DNA of 64,000 bases from Bradyrhizobium sp. 186 (GTDB lineage Bacteria; Pseudomonadota; Alphaproteobacteria; Rhizobiales; Xanthobacteraceae). Where the stretch lies: assembly GCF_023101685.1 (NCBI RefSeq), contig NZ_CP082164.1, forward strand, positions 5,394,001-5,458,000, in the 5' to 3' direction. The notes under the pieces were generated by a model that did not search any database, was not told the origin of the DNA, and saw nothing but the letters and a program-made list of their open reading frames with translations. The translations under genes were made by a program, and so were the position numbers. This document shows positions 1 to 8,102 of this stretch, piece after piece (position 1 is the first letter of the stretch; every line of letters begins with the position of its first letter).

Positions 1-393
1 GCGGTCGCGCAGGGCCTGATCACCGAGCACATTGCGTTCGCGCGCACCTCCAAGGGCGGCCTATCGCGGATGTCGATCGAGTTCCAGGCGTTCTGGGAGG
101 CGGTGATCGGCGCGCTGCTGCTGATCGGCGCCGGCGTGCTGATCGCCTCCAACAGCTATCGGCAGATCACCGAGATCTACATCTTCGCCGGCGTGCTGGT
201 GCTGCAAAGCCTGCCGTTCCTGGCCGCGGTCGCGATCGCCATCCTCGAGCTCAGCCGCATCAACTCGTTCCAGTTCTGGCGCGACAGCGCGATCCGCTCC
301 GCCGAGCTGATCGGCCTGCGCCCAGTCGCGCTGCCGACATCCGCCGGCACGTCGCAGCCGCTGCCGAACGAGGTCCGGCGGGAGACGAACTAA
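1..393 (+). CDS. C-terminal part of a membrane protein, probably a family 2 glycosyltransferase
   Basis: The frame is open from base 1, so the gene begins before the window; 130 residues are visible. Two hydrophobic segments (about residues 33-50 and 57-80) are followed by a charged, proline-containing tail. The motif ending RTSKGG just before the first membrane segment resembles the cytoplasmic stretch that precedes the last membrane helices in processive glycosyltransferases of the cellulose-synthase or NdvB/C type. That assignment is inference from a short tail; the catalytic domain is outside the window. An internal ATG at 70 is not the likely start because coding continues upstream of it. 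Confidence 0.55.
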   Translation, partial: AVAQGLITEHIAFARTSKGGLSRMSIEFQAFWEAVIGALLLIGAGVLIASNSYRQITEIYIFAGVLVLQSLPFLAAVAIAILELSRINSFQFWRDSAIRSAELIGLRPVALPTSAGTSQPLPNEVRRETN

Positions 394-735
394 CTGCGCC
401 TCGGCCAGGGCGCAGGTCGAGGCGCGGGGCGAGACCCCTGCGCCCGCAAGGCGTCTCGATGTTCGGCGTGGATGACGACCGCCAACCGGGTTGAAAATCC
501 CCTGGTAAGCTACGGAAACGCCGGACGAATCCCCGCTTCTGCCACGAACTTCGGCAATCACTCCCGCTATTGACCTCAGCGCCCCATCCCCCTACACAGC
601 GCGGGCCGAAAGCATGATCCGGAAACAGCCTCACCGGCTTTCCCCGCGACGCGATTGAAACGTAGCGGCAAGACATGCTTCTCGAAATGACCGAAGACGA
701 TGGCGATCGATCTATAGTGCCATCAGCGGCCATGG
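394..735. other. Intergenic stretch before tRNA-Lys
   Basis: No convincing gene. The long minus-strand frames here are arginine-rich shadows with no start context. It contains one degenerate copy of a palindromic repeat (611-644). Confidence 0.6.
611..644. repeat. Degenerate copy of a GCATGATCCGGAAA palindromic repeat
   Basis: AGCATGATCCGGAAA followed by CCGGCTTTCC matches the first half of the better copies at 29470 and 34027. The closing half (GATCATGCT) is missing, so this copy looks decayed. Confidence 0.6.
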
Positions 736-811
736 GAGCGCGTAGCTCAGCCGGTAGAGCACGTGACTTTTAATCACGGGGTCCTGGGTTCGAGCCCCAG
801 CGCGCTCACCA
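736..811 (+). tRNA. tRNA-Lys (anticodon TTT)
   Basis: A full cloverleaf is visible. The acceptor stem GAGCGCG pairs with CGCGCTC, the D stem is GCTC/GAGC, the anticodon stem CGTGA/TCACG closes the loop CTTTTAA (anticodon TTT), and the T stem CTGGG/CCCAG closes TTCGAGC. The discriminator is A and the 3' CCA is encoded (809-811). A terminator-like hairpin follows at 906. The mobile-element-rich stretch starts downstream of its 3' end, but I found no second copy of the 3' end in the window. Confidence 0.97.
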
Positions 812-905
812 AGCAGATCTAAACCGTTCGACGAAGAAGTAGCGCATCTCTTTGCAAAGAGCTGCAGGCGTGTCCCGCTACGGTCTGGCTCGCAAGCACG
901 AAAAA

Positions 906-936
906 CCCCAGCGCTTGGAGCGGCACTGGGGCGTTT
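906..936. terminator. Hairpin with short T tract after tRNA-Lys
   Basis: CCCCAG (906-911) pairs with CTGGGG (926-931), preceded by AAAAA and followed by CGTTTCG. It is a weaker version of the hairpin at 5435-5462 and could end tRNA-Lys transcripts. Confidence 0.55.
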
Positions 937-998
937 CGTTCAAAATATGAATTGGTCAAGCAATGACGTGCAGATAGCAGCAAACTCTGTGAACGCTT

Positions 999-1014
999 GT
1001 GAACTGGTTCACAC
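999..1014. repeat. Palindrome TGTGAACTGGTTCACA, copy 1
   Basis: A perfect 16-base palindrome, repeated exactly at 5525-5540 together with flanking sequence. It could be an operator or part of a dispersed repeat; the sequence does not decide. Confidence 0.6.
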
Positions 1015-1364
1015 GAGTTGTTGTGCCAAGCGAACGACCTAGACTAAGCGCGGGGCCACTGAGGTCGCCAGCCTTTGTGTGGAAGTTTTCTCACGGCCCG
1101 GGGGCTTGTTTGCCTTGTATTGCGGAGGCCAGTGCACTGAATTCCCACCCACCCTTGCGCGTCAAGCTGCTTGGCCCGTCCGTGTCATCGCAACCACGTC
1201 ATGCGCGAACGGCGGGCGGCAACTGCGGCAGCGCGAAGGCGCCATGAAGGCGGATACGGCCCGGCCGGGGCCAGTCACGCGGCCTAATCCTTTTTTGCCA
1301 TAGCCTTTTCGACCGTTTGGGGTCAGGTTCGATCCTGAAGGGAACTCTAGTCAGCGGCGTTCTC

Positions 1365-1682
1365 ATGGGTCAGTCTCCATCCATCGTGCCGCAGAGTGCG
1401 GCAAACCACGATGTCTATATTGTGCTTGAGGACTTTGGCGGCCGTCTCGGGCGGGCCTGGTCCGAAACGGCAGAAGAGGACGGCAATCGTGCGACTCTGC
1501 TGCGGCACCTGATCGAAGGCCATTACATTCGTCCCGCTCGCATCGTGGCCTTCAACACGACCGAGGGATGGTCGCGCGATGTGACCGCGGATATCGCGGA
1601 TGAGCTGCGCCGTCGCTTCGTCGAGTTCGAGGACGTGGCACCCTCCATGCTGGAATTCCTGGAGAGAGCGGCGAGGCACTGA
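1365..1682 (+). CDS. Conserved hypothetical protein (about 105 residues)
   Basis: Chosen start is ATG 1365, giving MGQSPSIVPQSAAN; an upstream in-frame start at 1317 exists but precedes the conserved region. The core (VYIVLEDFGGRLGRAW and FNTTEGWSRDV, then DIADELRRRF) matches a small protein I recall as recurring near mobile elements in Bradyrhizobium genomes. It is soluble, mixed alpha/beta, with no signal peptide. No function is known to me. It lies between the tRNA-Lys terminator and a transposase remnant on the other strand. Confidence 0.7.
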   Translation: MGQSPSIVPQSAANHDVYIVLEDFGGRLGRAWSETAEEDGNRATLLRHLIEGHYIRPARIVAFNTTEGWSRDVTADIADELRRRFVEFEDVAPSMLEFLERAARH

Positions 1683-1715
1683 GGAACAGATTCGCAAAGC
1701 GCAGCTGAAGTGCTT

Positions 1716-1898
1716 CTTATCGTCCGTCTGCAGCGGCTTGAGCTTGCGGGGGCCAGGCTTCGGCCCACGCTTGCGGTTCAGCCCCTCGGGGCCGTGCGCC
1801 TTCCACGCCTTGATCCAGTCATGCAGAAGCTTGCGCGATATCCCAAGCTTGCGGGCCACAGGCAGAACGCCACCACCCTCTTCAGCACGCTTGATCAA
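1716..1898 (-). pseudogene. Transposase helix-turn-helix fragment
   Basis: The minus-strand frame starting at 1898 encodes MIKRAEEGGGVLPVARKLG followed by a helix-turn-helix and a tryptophan-containing helix, then RKRGPKPGP. This is the N-terminal DNA-binding part of an IS3-type OrfA or similar transposase. The conserved part ends near 1716, after which the frame runs antisense through the hypothetical gene at 1365-1682. No catalytic domain is present, so it is a remnant. Confidence 0.65.
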
Positions 1899-2312
1899 CT
1901 CCCACGCGCCACTCCGTTGCCAATCAACTCCGATCGGCGCACGCTGTCCGGGCGCTTAAGACGCACCGCAGGGAGAGAAACATGAAGGAACCGGGCCTGG
2001 ATGGCCGCCATGACAAGGATGGCGCGATCAGCAAGAAGCACGGCAACACGCTGGTCGGTACGCTGCGCAAGATCTATGGAAAGGGTTTTGCGGCCGGTTA
2101 CCCGGATGCGACCCAACTCAGTGAGGTCTTGCCTCAGTTGAACGAGACGTCGCTGAGCCAGTTGCGTCGCGACCACGACACCGGGCATTTGGGCCACAAG
2201 ATCGACCACGCCTCGAAGTGACGGACTTCACCCGGCCAAATTCTTGTCGTCGGAACTAATCCTGCCGATAGGCCCCAGTAATGTGGCTCGGACAGGCTGC
2301 TATCGGTCACCC
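1895..2312. repeat. Duplicated small-gene locus, copy 1
   Basis: This block aligns with 6000-6199 plus 7738-7957 (the IS-split copy). The leader upstream of the ATG is 87 bases in both copies, and similarity extends about 90 bases past the stop codon. Differences are scattered substitutions, so the duplication is not recent. Confidence 0.85.
1982..2221 (+). CDS. Small conserved hypothetical protein, intact copy (79 residues)
   Basis: The start ATG 1982 follows CAGGGAGAGAAAC, a usable ribosome binding site. The protein opens MKEPGLDGRHDKDGAISKKH and contains GNTLVGTLRKIYGKGF, then a leucine-rich C-terminal half ending KIDHASK. It is a small basic soluble protein of a family I recognise from Bradyrhizobium and relatives; its function is unknown. 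A near-identical second copy is interrupted by an IS4-type element at 6200-7726. This copy appears functional. Confidence 0.85.
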   Translation: MKEPGLDGRHDKDGAISKKHGNTLVGTLRKIYGKGFAAGYPDATQLSEVLPQLNETSLSQLRRDHDTGHLGHKIDHASK

Positions 2313-2945
2313 TCAGGTCAGTTCAGGCTGAAGCTGAACTGCTGAGTGCCGCGCTCGCGCGGGTCCGCGCCGTGCTCGCTCAGGCGGTAGCTGAGCCGCG
2401 ACAAATGGCGTCTCGGGAATCCAGTGCCTGGCGTACTTGACGAGTTTGTCGGTCTTTAGAATTCCGGTGCCAGTGCACTTGTATGGGGCGATTTGTGTCA
2501 AGTCTATTCGTTATGGGCCATCTCCTTGTTCGGCCGGGCTGCGACATCTCCTCGTCCCGACCTGCTTTTCGCTAGGCTGCTGCGCGCAGCGGCGGTCAAG
2601 GGTGGCCGAAGGCCATCGCGGAGCGACTTGCCCTTGACGGCCGCGAGCACAGCGGCAGACTTGCGCGATCGGGGCGTATTCCGGCCCCGTTAGCTACTGA
2701 GACGATACCGAGGGGGAGCTCGCCATCGTGCGCGCAGATTGCGCGCCACGAACTTGTATTCGGCCGACCCGTGAGGATCGCAACCACGATGCAGTCATGC
2801 GCATCGGCGGCGAAGCTCCGAGAAGGCGGGCCCATTCTAAACCGCGGTGCAAGGACCATAGTCCAACATCGGGTTGCCGCCACCTCGGTTCATCAGCTGC
2901 AGCACGGCATCGATAAGGCGCTGGGCTGCAGCAACTCAGTCGTAC
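2222..2945. other. Intergenic before the IS110 transposase
   Basis: The first 90 bases belong to the duplicated locus. Beyond that only short, compositionally odd frames exist on both strands; I see no supported gene, RNA or clean inverted repeat. Confidence 0.6.
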
Positions 2946-4109
2946 TTATGCGGCCGGTCGCAGCAGCAGACCTGCCGGCGTTTCGCCGGTTGTCACGAGC
3001 CGCCACAGCGCAATGAGAAGCTTGCGCGCGAGCGCCACGATCATCGTCTTGCGCGTGCCGCCGCGGGCGTCGGAAGTTCGCTTCCGATACCACGCGGTCA
3101 GTGCGCTGTCCTTCTGGTGTACCAGATGACCCCAGGCGAGCTCGATCATCCCGCGGCGCACGCGGGCATTGCCCGCTTTGGCAAGCCCTCGCTCGCGTCG
3201 TTTTTTGCCGCTCTCGTCGGGGGCGCCGGTCAGGCCGGCATAGCGCGCGAGGGCTTTACGGTCCCGCATGTTGCGCGAGAACACCTCCTGCACGAGCATG
3301 TCCGCGGTATCAATGCCGACGCCGACGACCCGCGCGAGCAGGCGTACCATGGCATGGCGTTGCTCGTTGGGCGCTGCCGCCAGGCGTTTGGCACGGCTCG
3401 TCTCGATCTCCTTGATCTGCTGCTTGATGAAGCGCAGGTGGTTCATGTCGCGCTGCATTTCGGCCTGTGTGTTCGCTGGAACGGCCGAGCCCTCCGGCGT
3501 GCGCAAGGCCTCCAGCCGATTCGATGCCTGAGCCAGGTTTGGCCGGAAGCTGCGAATGCCGAGGCGGGCGAGGTTGGCCTTCAGGCGATTGATAATGCGT
3601 GTGCGTTCCCCGACCAAGCTCTGGCGCTCGCGGCCCGGCCGTTTTGCATCCTCGTCCACGAGGGTTGGGATCGCCGCCATGCTGCAATGCTTGGGTTCGC
3701 CGCGCAGCCAGCCAAGAAAGGCGCGTTTGAGCAGCTCAGTGTCAAGCCGATCTGTCTTCGCCCGCCGGTGCTCGCGCGACACCGGGACGCTCGACGGGTG
3801 GATTACGTAGGCCTCGATCTCTCGCGCTCGCAGCCAGCGTGCTAACCAGAAGCCGTCGCGGCCGGCCTCATAGGCGACGACGATCCGTTTGATCGTGCGT
3901 CCAGCCTGCACCGCTTCCTTCTGCCAACGATGCAGAAGCTGCAGAAGCGCATCCTGGTCTGGGCTGAGCTTCTTCAAAGGATTGCGTTCGAGACCGGGCA
4001 CAATACCGGCGACCAGCCAACTCGACTGGCCGATCTCGATTACGGCGATCACTGTCGCGTCTTGTTCAAATGTGACAAGGCATCTGCTCAGGTCGTTCTG
4101 CTTCGCCAT
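2946..4109 (-). CDS. IS110-family transposase (DEDD type)
   Basis: A 387-residue transposase. Start ATG 4109 is chosen because GGAGG lies six bases upstream; an upstream start at 4169 only adds unrelated residues. The N-terminal DEDD domain includes VIAVIEIGQSSW, IVVAYEAGRDGFWLARWL and AKTDRLDTELL. The C-terminal IS116/IS110/IS902-type domain includes LLARVVGVG, ALARYAGLTGAP and GNARVRRGMIELAW. Length is typical of the family. These elements generally lack terminal inverted repeats, so I could not fix the element ends. The frame is intact and the copy may be active. Confidence 0.93.
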   Translation of the reverse strand: MAKQNDLSRCLVTFEQDATVIAVIEIGQSSWLVAGIVPGLERNPLKKLSPDQDALLQLLHRWQKEAVQAGRTIKRIVVAYEAGRDGFWLARWLRAREIEAYVIHPSSVPVSREHRRAKTDRLDTELLKRAFLGWLRGEPKHCSMAAIPTLVDEDAKRPGRERQSLVGERTRIINRLKANLARLGIRSFRPNLAQASNRLEALRTPEGSAVPANTQAEMQRDMNHLRFIKQQIKEIETSRAKRLAAAPNEQRHAMVRLLARVVGVGIDTADMLVQEVFSRNMRDRKALARYAGLTGAPDESGKKRRERGLAKAGNARVRRGMIELAWGHLVHQKDSALTAWYRKRTSDARGGTRKTMIVALARKLLIALWRLVTTGETPAGLLLRPAA

Positions 4110-4243
4110 AGGGGCCTCCATCGCTTTGTTGCCGCGACGATGGTGCCACTGCCTCGCCGCGCAGCCCATAGCTTCTAAATCGCGCAGCCTAAACCATTCG
4201 CACTAGCGTGGACACAGTCCCACGCGCTTTGTATGACGAGTCC

Positions 4244-4912
4244 TCAGCTTTCCGGAGCCGACGTCGCAACTGGCAAACTCAGGGGCGCTCCTCCAACTGA
4301 AACAGGCCCGACAGATTTCGACTGCCGAGCCATCCGTTTGCGCATCGCTGCGGACAGTCCATAGCGAGCATGCGCTCTTCGAATGGAGGACGTGACGTCC
4401 GACATCATCGCATTTTGCAGCGAGTCGACCTTCGCAATGAGCGTGGAAAGCTGCGAAGATACCTTCTTCGCATCGACCCGTTCGTCCGTGATGCTCTGTC
4501 GCAGCGAAAGGAGCACCATTGAATCCTGCTGCAGCAGAGCAGCATTTTGCTGCAATGCGTGGTTGTTCTCCTGCAGTGAAGCCGTGTGTTGCTGCTGGGC
4601 CGACTGAATATCCGTCAAAGCAGCGACAACTGGATCCGGTTTTGGCGCGGAAGCTTCCCGGCGCGGAAGCAGTTCAGCCAAACTGCTGACATTCAGAGAG
4701 CGAAAACCAGACGGCAATGTATAGATGGCCGCCGAGCCATTTATGGCCAGGGCACATACCGACAGTGCCAGGACTGATTTCCGGCTGGACCGCTTGATCC
4801 GTACTGGAGCTTCTGGGGCTGCGGGTTCGGGTGCTGCAGCGGCGAGCGCGAGTGCTGCGGGGTCGAATTGTTCGACGAGGCCTTGCGCTTCGGATGTCGT
4901 GGTCACGTGCAT
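4244..4912 (-). CDS. Hypothetical single-pass membrane protein with coiled coil
   Basis: Start ATG 4912 (MHVTTTSEAQG) is preferred over TTG 4933 because GAGG lies four bases upstream. The layout is an alanine/proline-rich cytoplasmic N-terminus, a basic stretch (RIKRSSRKS), one hydrophobic segment of about 18 residues, then a long glutamine- and serine-rich coiled coil (QQQHTASLQENNHALQQNAA) and a basic tail. I recognise this architecture from Bradyrhizobium hypothetical proteins, often near insertion sequences, but no function is known to me. Confidence 0.7.
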   Translation of the reverse strand: MHVTTTSEAQGLVEQFDPAALALAAAAPEPAAPEAPVRIKRSSRKSVLALSVCALAINGSAAIYTLPSGFRSLNVSSLAELLPRREASAPKPDPVVAALTDIQSAQQQHTASLQENNHALQQNAALLQQDSMVLLSLRQSITDERVDAKKVSSQLSTLIAKVDSLQNAMMSDVTSSIRRAHARYGLSAAMRKRMARQSKSVGPVSVGGAPLSLPVATSAPES

Positions 4913-5178
4913 TGACCTCAAATGAGCGAGCAAGAGGAAGCCGACGCCGGAACGTCCTCGCGACGGCTCCTCTACGCAGCACCCATCTACAACTGCCTAA
5001 AATTGTGGGCTTTTCGGATTAATTCCACGTTAGCGGCTTGGCTGCTGGCAGGCCCAGCCACCCCCGGCCGATTACGGGGTCTATGTGATGGAGACAAATG
5101 GGCAGCCTGCTTCGAAGCGCTACAAGCCGCAGACAACTCCCTCAAAGGGTGTAAGATTCAGGAAATAGGAGGAGCGGC

Positions 5179-5349
5179 ATGTTTGAAATCAGCGGTTTCG
5201 ACACGGCAGGCGCCGTCAGCCTCAAGCGGCTGTCACTTGCGGCCGCCCTCAAGAAGGCCAGAGCGCTTGTCGAGGACGGGTGCTGGGACGTTCAGATCGT
5301 TGATCCAACCGGCCGAGTATACTCCTGGTTTGAGGAGCAGGCCGCGTAG
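5179..5349 (+). CDS. Small conserved hypothetical protein (56 residues)
   Basis: ATG 5179 follows a strong ribosome binding site, AGGAGGAG at 5167-5174. The protein opens MFEISGFDTAGAVSLKRLSL, continues with an alanine/lysine helix (AAALKKARALVEDG) and the strand CWDVQIVDPTGRVY. It resembles a widespread rhizobial small protein of unknown function. A good hairpin terminator lies 86 bases downstream. The gene is easily missed because of its length. Confidence 0.75.
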   Translation: MFEISGFDTAGAVSLKRLSLAAALKKARALVEDGCWDVQIVDPTGRVYSWFEEQAA

Positions 5350-5430
5350 CCACCCCGCCTTCGCTACTCAGAAGCCACACGGTCATCAGATCGCGCTTCG
5401 CGAACTCCGGGCGTTGCGGTGATCCAAATG

Positions 5431-5466
5431 AAAACCCCAGCGCCTGGTAGGGAGCGCTGGGGCGTT
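5431..5466. terminator. Strong hairpin terminator, possibly bidirectional
   Basis: CCCCAGCGC (5435-5443) pairs perfectly with GCGCTGGGG (5454-5462), flanked by AAAA and TTTT. It ends the small gene at 5179-5349. A diverged copy lies at 906-936. Confidence 0.85.
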
Positions 5467-5524
5467 TTCAAAATATCAATCGGTAAGGCAATGAGGCTTC
5501 ATAGCAGCGGCCTCGGAGATCGGC

Positions 5525-5540
5525 TGTGAACTGGTTCACA
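5525..5540. repeat. Palindrome TGTGAACTGGTTCACA, copy 2
   Basis: Identical to 999-1014; the spacing from the upstream hairpin is similar in both copies (about 65-70 bases). Confidence 0.6.
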
Positions 5541-5644
5541 CGACTTGGCCGATTTTTCCATATCTACGACCGACCGTGGCTCCCGACAGACGGCCTCTCC
5601 GGATGGTCGCCACCGCTATTGACAACGCAACCGATCCGCGGTGG

Positions 5645-5866
5645 CTATCCCCCTCGGCCGACATTGGACGAGGCACTATTCAGCCACCGCTGCGTTGCTT
5701 CATCGCTCCAGCCGGGGACCGCGAAGCGCGCCCGAGGATTCACGTCCGCGCCGGAACGATCGACCGCGGGAGAGCGCGGATGATGCGTGCGGGAGCGATG
5801 CGTCGTGGCAGCGTTTGCGGCGGCGCACAGAACGATCAACAGACCCATCGCCAGAACAGAGCGCAT
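5645..5866 (-). CDS. Small secreted protein, paralogue of the one at 15634
   Basis: Start ATG 5866 gives MRSVLAMGLLIVLCAAANAA, a clear Sec signal peptide, followed by a basic, histidine- and proline-containing mature part of about 50 residues ending NVGRGG. The gene at 15634-15849 encodes the same plan (MRSVLALVLFISACAPAVAA, ending NFGGG). Function unknown; probably periplasmic. The frame extends upstream, but only this start yields a signal peptide. Confidence 0.65.
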   Translation of the reverse strand: MRSVLAMGLLIVLCAAANAATTHRSRTHHPRSPAVDRSGADVNPRARFAVPGWSDEATQRWLNSASSNVGRGG

Positions 5867-6188
5867 CGTATCGGTTCCAATCGAGCAACTGCCCGGCACA
5901 TGTGATGCGCGCCAACCGTCCGCCGCAATCTGAAACGGCTTCACGACTGAGAGAGGGAAGCGCGAAGGCGACGCTCTTGTGGTGGTGCGACCCAGCCCCT
6001 CAACTCCCGCGCGCCACGCCGTTGCCAATTAACTCCGTTGGGCCCACGCTGTCCGGGCGCATTAGACGCACCGCAGGGAGAGACACATGAAGGAACCGGG
6101 CCTGGAGGGCCGCCATGACAAGGATGGCGCGATCAGCAAGAAGCACGGCAACACGCTGGTCGGTACGATGCGCAAGATCTATGGAAAG

Positions 6189-6199
6189 GGTTTTGCGGC
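6189..6199. repeat. Target site duplication, left copy
   Basis: GGTTTTGCGGC lies immediately left of the IS and is repeated exactly at 7727-7737. Eleven bases fits several IS4-family subgroups. Confidence 0.93.
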
Positions 6200-7726
6200 T
6201 TTCAATTACCCACAATTTCTGCACCGACTATGGCCCCCAGCGCGATGTCGGTCAGGCGCGATAGCCCGCGCCACATGACCGTGTTGCCGGGCGGAGGATC
6301 GTGGGCGCGGGCGAGATAGCCGCCGAGCCTGGCGATCTTGGCCAGGTAATGTGAGAGGGTTTTCCGTCGAGCTTGCGGTTTGTCATTCACGAGTCGATCG
6401 AGCAGGGCGATTTCAGTTGCGGTCAACGCAAGAGTCGGTAGCGCCCCTGGAGCTGCGCGATTGAGCATCGTCATCCAGAAGACCCGCCAACTGAGGATGC
6501 AAAAGACAGAGATCAGGTTGGTCAGACGCTGGGCGGTCCGGAGCTTCGATTCCTCAGCTTTGCAGCCCGATTTGAGGATCTTGTGGAAGACTTCGATTTT
6601 CCATCTTAAGGCATACCATTCGAGTTTCTCGATTGCGTCGGCGCGTGAGCCCACAGGCAGATCTGTAATCAGCTTCCACTCGATCTTCTTTCTGTTCTTC
6701 GGCGTTACGCGCTCTTCGGCATGGATCACCGTCAAGATCAGCGCAGGATAGCGCTTCTGCTTCCCAATTGGCGGCAGGACGCGAATCTTGCGATATCTGA
6801 TCTCAAGGACGGCTTCATCGGGATCGCCGTTGTTGTTTCTGACGTCGATGCGATGCAGTCCTTTGACGGCGACCTCGTCCATTTCGTCGGCGATCGTGTG
6901 ATCCCCATCCCCAGCCAAGCGATTAACGCAAGTCCTGATCACGAAATGCGTTCCAGCTTCGCGAGCCGCGCAGAACAGCTCATAGATGTCGCTCTCGCGA
7001 TCACCGATATGGATGCATCGTCCCGGATCGCGCAGCAGCTCTGTGGATTGCCGGACATTATCCAGCCATCGGACGCTCTCCTTCTTCTCGATGGGAACGC
7101 GCGTCGGGTTGATCTTCTTTTTAAGCGCGGCAGTCCCCTTGAATTTCTTTCGGGTCCAGAATTTGACGGCCGTCAGTCCAAGCGGCAGCCCCTCGGTCGT
7201 TACCGCCAGGCTCGAGTGCATCAGGATGCCGCAAACCGTGTGCGATCTCAGGCGGCCGGCCTTGTCCCGGCCGCTGTTTATGCTCTTGGTGATCCCGATC
7301 GCGTCTGAGTCCTCCCTTCGATAGCTGAACTCGGTTGTATCATGGAGCACCAGAACAGCACCGCCTGTGGCAATCGTGCGCTCACGCGTCGATTGAAAGT
7401 GGCCTGCCAGAATGTCCGCCTCACTGACCCGGTCGTTGGAGAAAAAACGATAGGCAGCCTTTGTGTTGGCCCAATCCTGGCAAACCAGCGGAATGCTTTC
7501 TCCCATGGCGCTCCCGATCTGCGCCACCAGTTTGCGGAGCCGCTTGTTCAGGCGCTCGTCGGCAAGGCTGCAGCCCGCGAGCTCACGATCAAACCATGCG
7601 CCTGCTTCTCCGTCCATTGGCACCGCCCCCGCGAATCGGTGCCAGACAAGGAATCACGGTCGATTCCTGCGATGCAACAGTTTATGCGCTCCCTCAGCCC
7701 ACTCGGCTAAATGTGGGTAATTGAAA
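6200..7726 (-). mobile_element. Complete IS4-family insertion sequence (1527 bp)
   Basis: The left end reads TTTCAATTACCCACA and the right end reads TGTGGGTAATTGAAA, a perfect 15-base terminal inverted repeat. The element is flanked by an 11-base direct repeat (6189-6199 and 7727-7737) and contains one transposase gene on the minus strand. The transposase stop codon lies inside the left inverted repeat. Confidence 0.95.
6202..7617 (-). CDS. IS4-family transposase (IS50-like)
   Basis: Start ATG 7617 (MDGEAGAWFDRELAG) is preferred; a GTG two codons upstream (7623) is possible. The N-terminal part (LADERLNKRL, GESIPLVCQDWANTKAAYRF) is the DNA-binding region of Tn5/IS50-like transposases. The catalytic DDE motifs are visible: D in VLHDTTEF, D in HIGDRESD, and the YREK-type block WYALRWKIEVFHKILKSGCK. 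Length of about 471 residues is normal. The gene fills the element and looks intact. Confidence 0.94.
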   Translation of the reverse strand: MDGEAGAWFDRELAGCSLADERLNKRLRKLVAQIGSAMGESIPLVCQDWANTKAAYRFFSNDRVSEADILAGHFQSTRERTIATGGAVLVLHDTTEFSYRREDSDAIGITKSINSGRDKAGRLRSHTVCGILMHSSLAVTTEGLPLGLTAVKFWTRKKFKGTAALKKKINPTRVPIEKKESVRWLDNVRQSTELLRDPGRCIHIGDRESDIYELFCAAREAGTHFVIRTCVNRLAGDGDHTIADEMDEVAVKGLHRIDVRNNNGDPDEAVLEIRYRKIRVLPPIGKQKRYPALILTVIHAEERVTPKNRKKIEWKLITDLPVGSRADAIEKLEWYALRWKIEVFHKILKSGCKAEESKLRTAQRLTNLISVFCILSWRVFWMTMLNRAAPGALPTLALTATEIALLDRLVNDKPQARRKTLSHYLAKIARLGGYLARAHDPPPGNTVMWRGLSRLTDIALGAIVGAEIVGN

Positions 7727-7737
7727 GGTTTTGCGGC
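7727..7737. repeat. Target site duplication, right copy
   Basis: GGTTTTGCGGC directly after the right inverted repeat, identical to 6189-6199. Confidence 0.93.
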
Positions 7738-8102
7738 CGGTTACCCGGATGCGACCCAAATCAGTGAGGTCTTGCCTCGGTTGAACGAGACGTCGCTGAG
7801 CCAGTTACGTCGCGACCACGATACCGGGCATTTGGGCCACAAGATCGACCACGCCTCGAAGTGACGGACTTCACCTGGCGAAATTCTTGTCGTCGGAACT
7901 AATCCTGCCGATAGGCCCGCGTAGTGTGGCTTGGACAGGCTGCGCTATCGGTCGCCCTTTTCTCGGTGAGCACCGGAATTTTGTCGAGGGCCGTTGAGAC
8001 GCGTGATGGCTTGTCAAGTTCCACCGGCTGCGACCTGCGGCAAGAGGTAACAACTTCGTCAGGGGCCGCGCGTTCGCCTTCGCCTGCCCCGTGACGATTC
8101 CC

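Larger units (their letters stand above)
812..1364. other. Intergenic, holds a terminator-like hairpin and a palindrome
   Basis: No supported gene. The segment from about 900 to 1022 is a diverged copy of 5430-5548: hairpin, AT-rich spacer, then the palindrome TGTGAACTGGTTCACA. The short frame that starts at that palindrome (999) is not supported because the frames diverge after it in the two copies. Confidence 0.6.
6087..7864 (+). pseudogene. Small conserved hypothetical gene, copy 2, disrupted by IS4-type element
   Basis: The gene starts at ATG 6087, is cut after base 6199, and resumes at 7738 to stop TGA 7862-7864. Removing the element and one target copy gives 240 bases, the same length as the intact copy at 1982-2221, with the frame restored. 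The product would be MKEPGLEGRHDKDGAISKKH and so on, with few substitutions. This is a clean insertional inactivation of a duplicate. Confidence 0.9.
6000..7957. repeat. Duplicated small-gene locus, copy 2 (split by an IS)
   Basis: Bases 6000-6199 and 7738-7957 together align with 1895-2312. The intervening 7727-7737 is the target duplication and 6200-7726 is the IS4-type element. Confidence 0.85.

Noticed and set aside
61..733. Long minus-strand open frames opposite the first gene and its downstream gap
   Set aside because: Arginine-rich shadow composition, no ribosome site, and they overlap a plus-strand coding tail.
999..1247. Frame starting MNWFTR at the palindrome, also seen at 5526
   Set aside because: The two copies share only the palindrome-encoded residues and then differ completely, so the similarity is DNA-level.
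2596..2883. 95-codon minus-strand frame before the IS110 transposase
   Set aside because: No recognisable domain, no ribosome site, irregular composition.
736..8100. Genomic island integrated at tRNA-Lys
   Set aside because: Context is suggestive, but there is no integrase and no repeat of the tRNA 3' end within the window.
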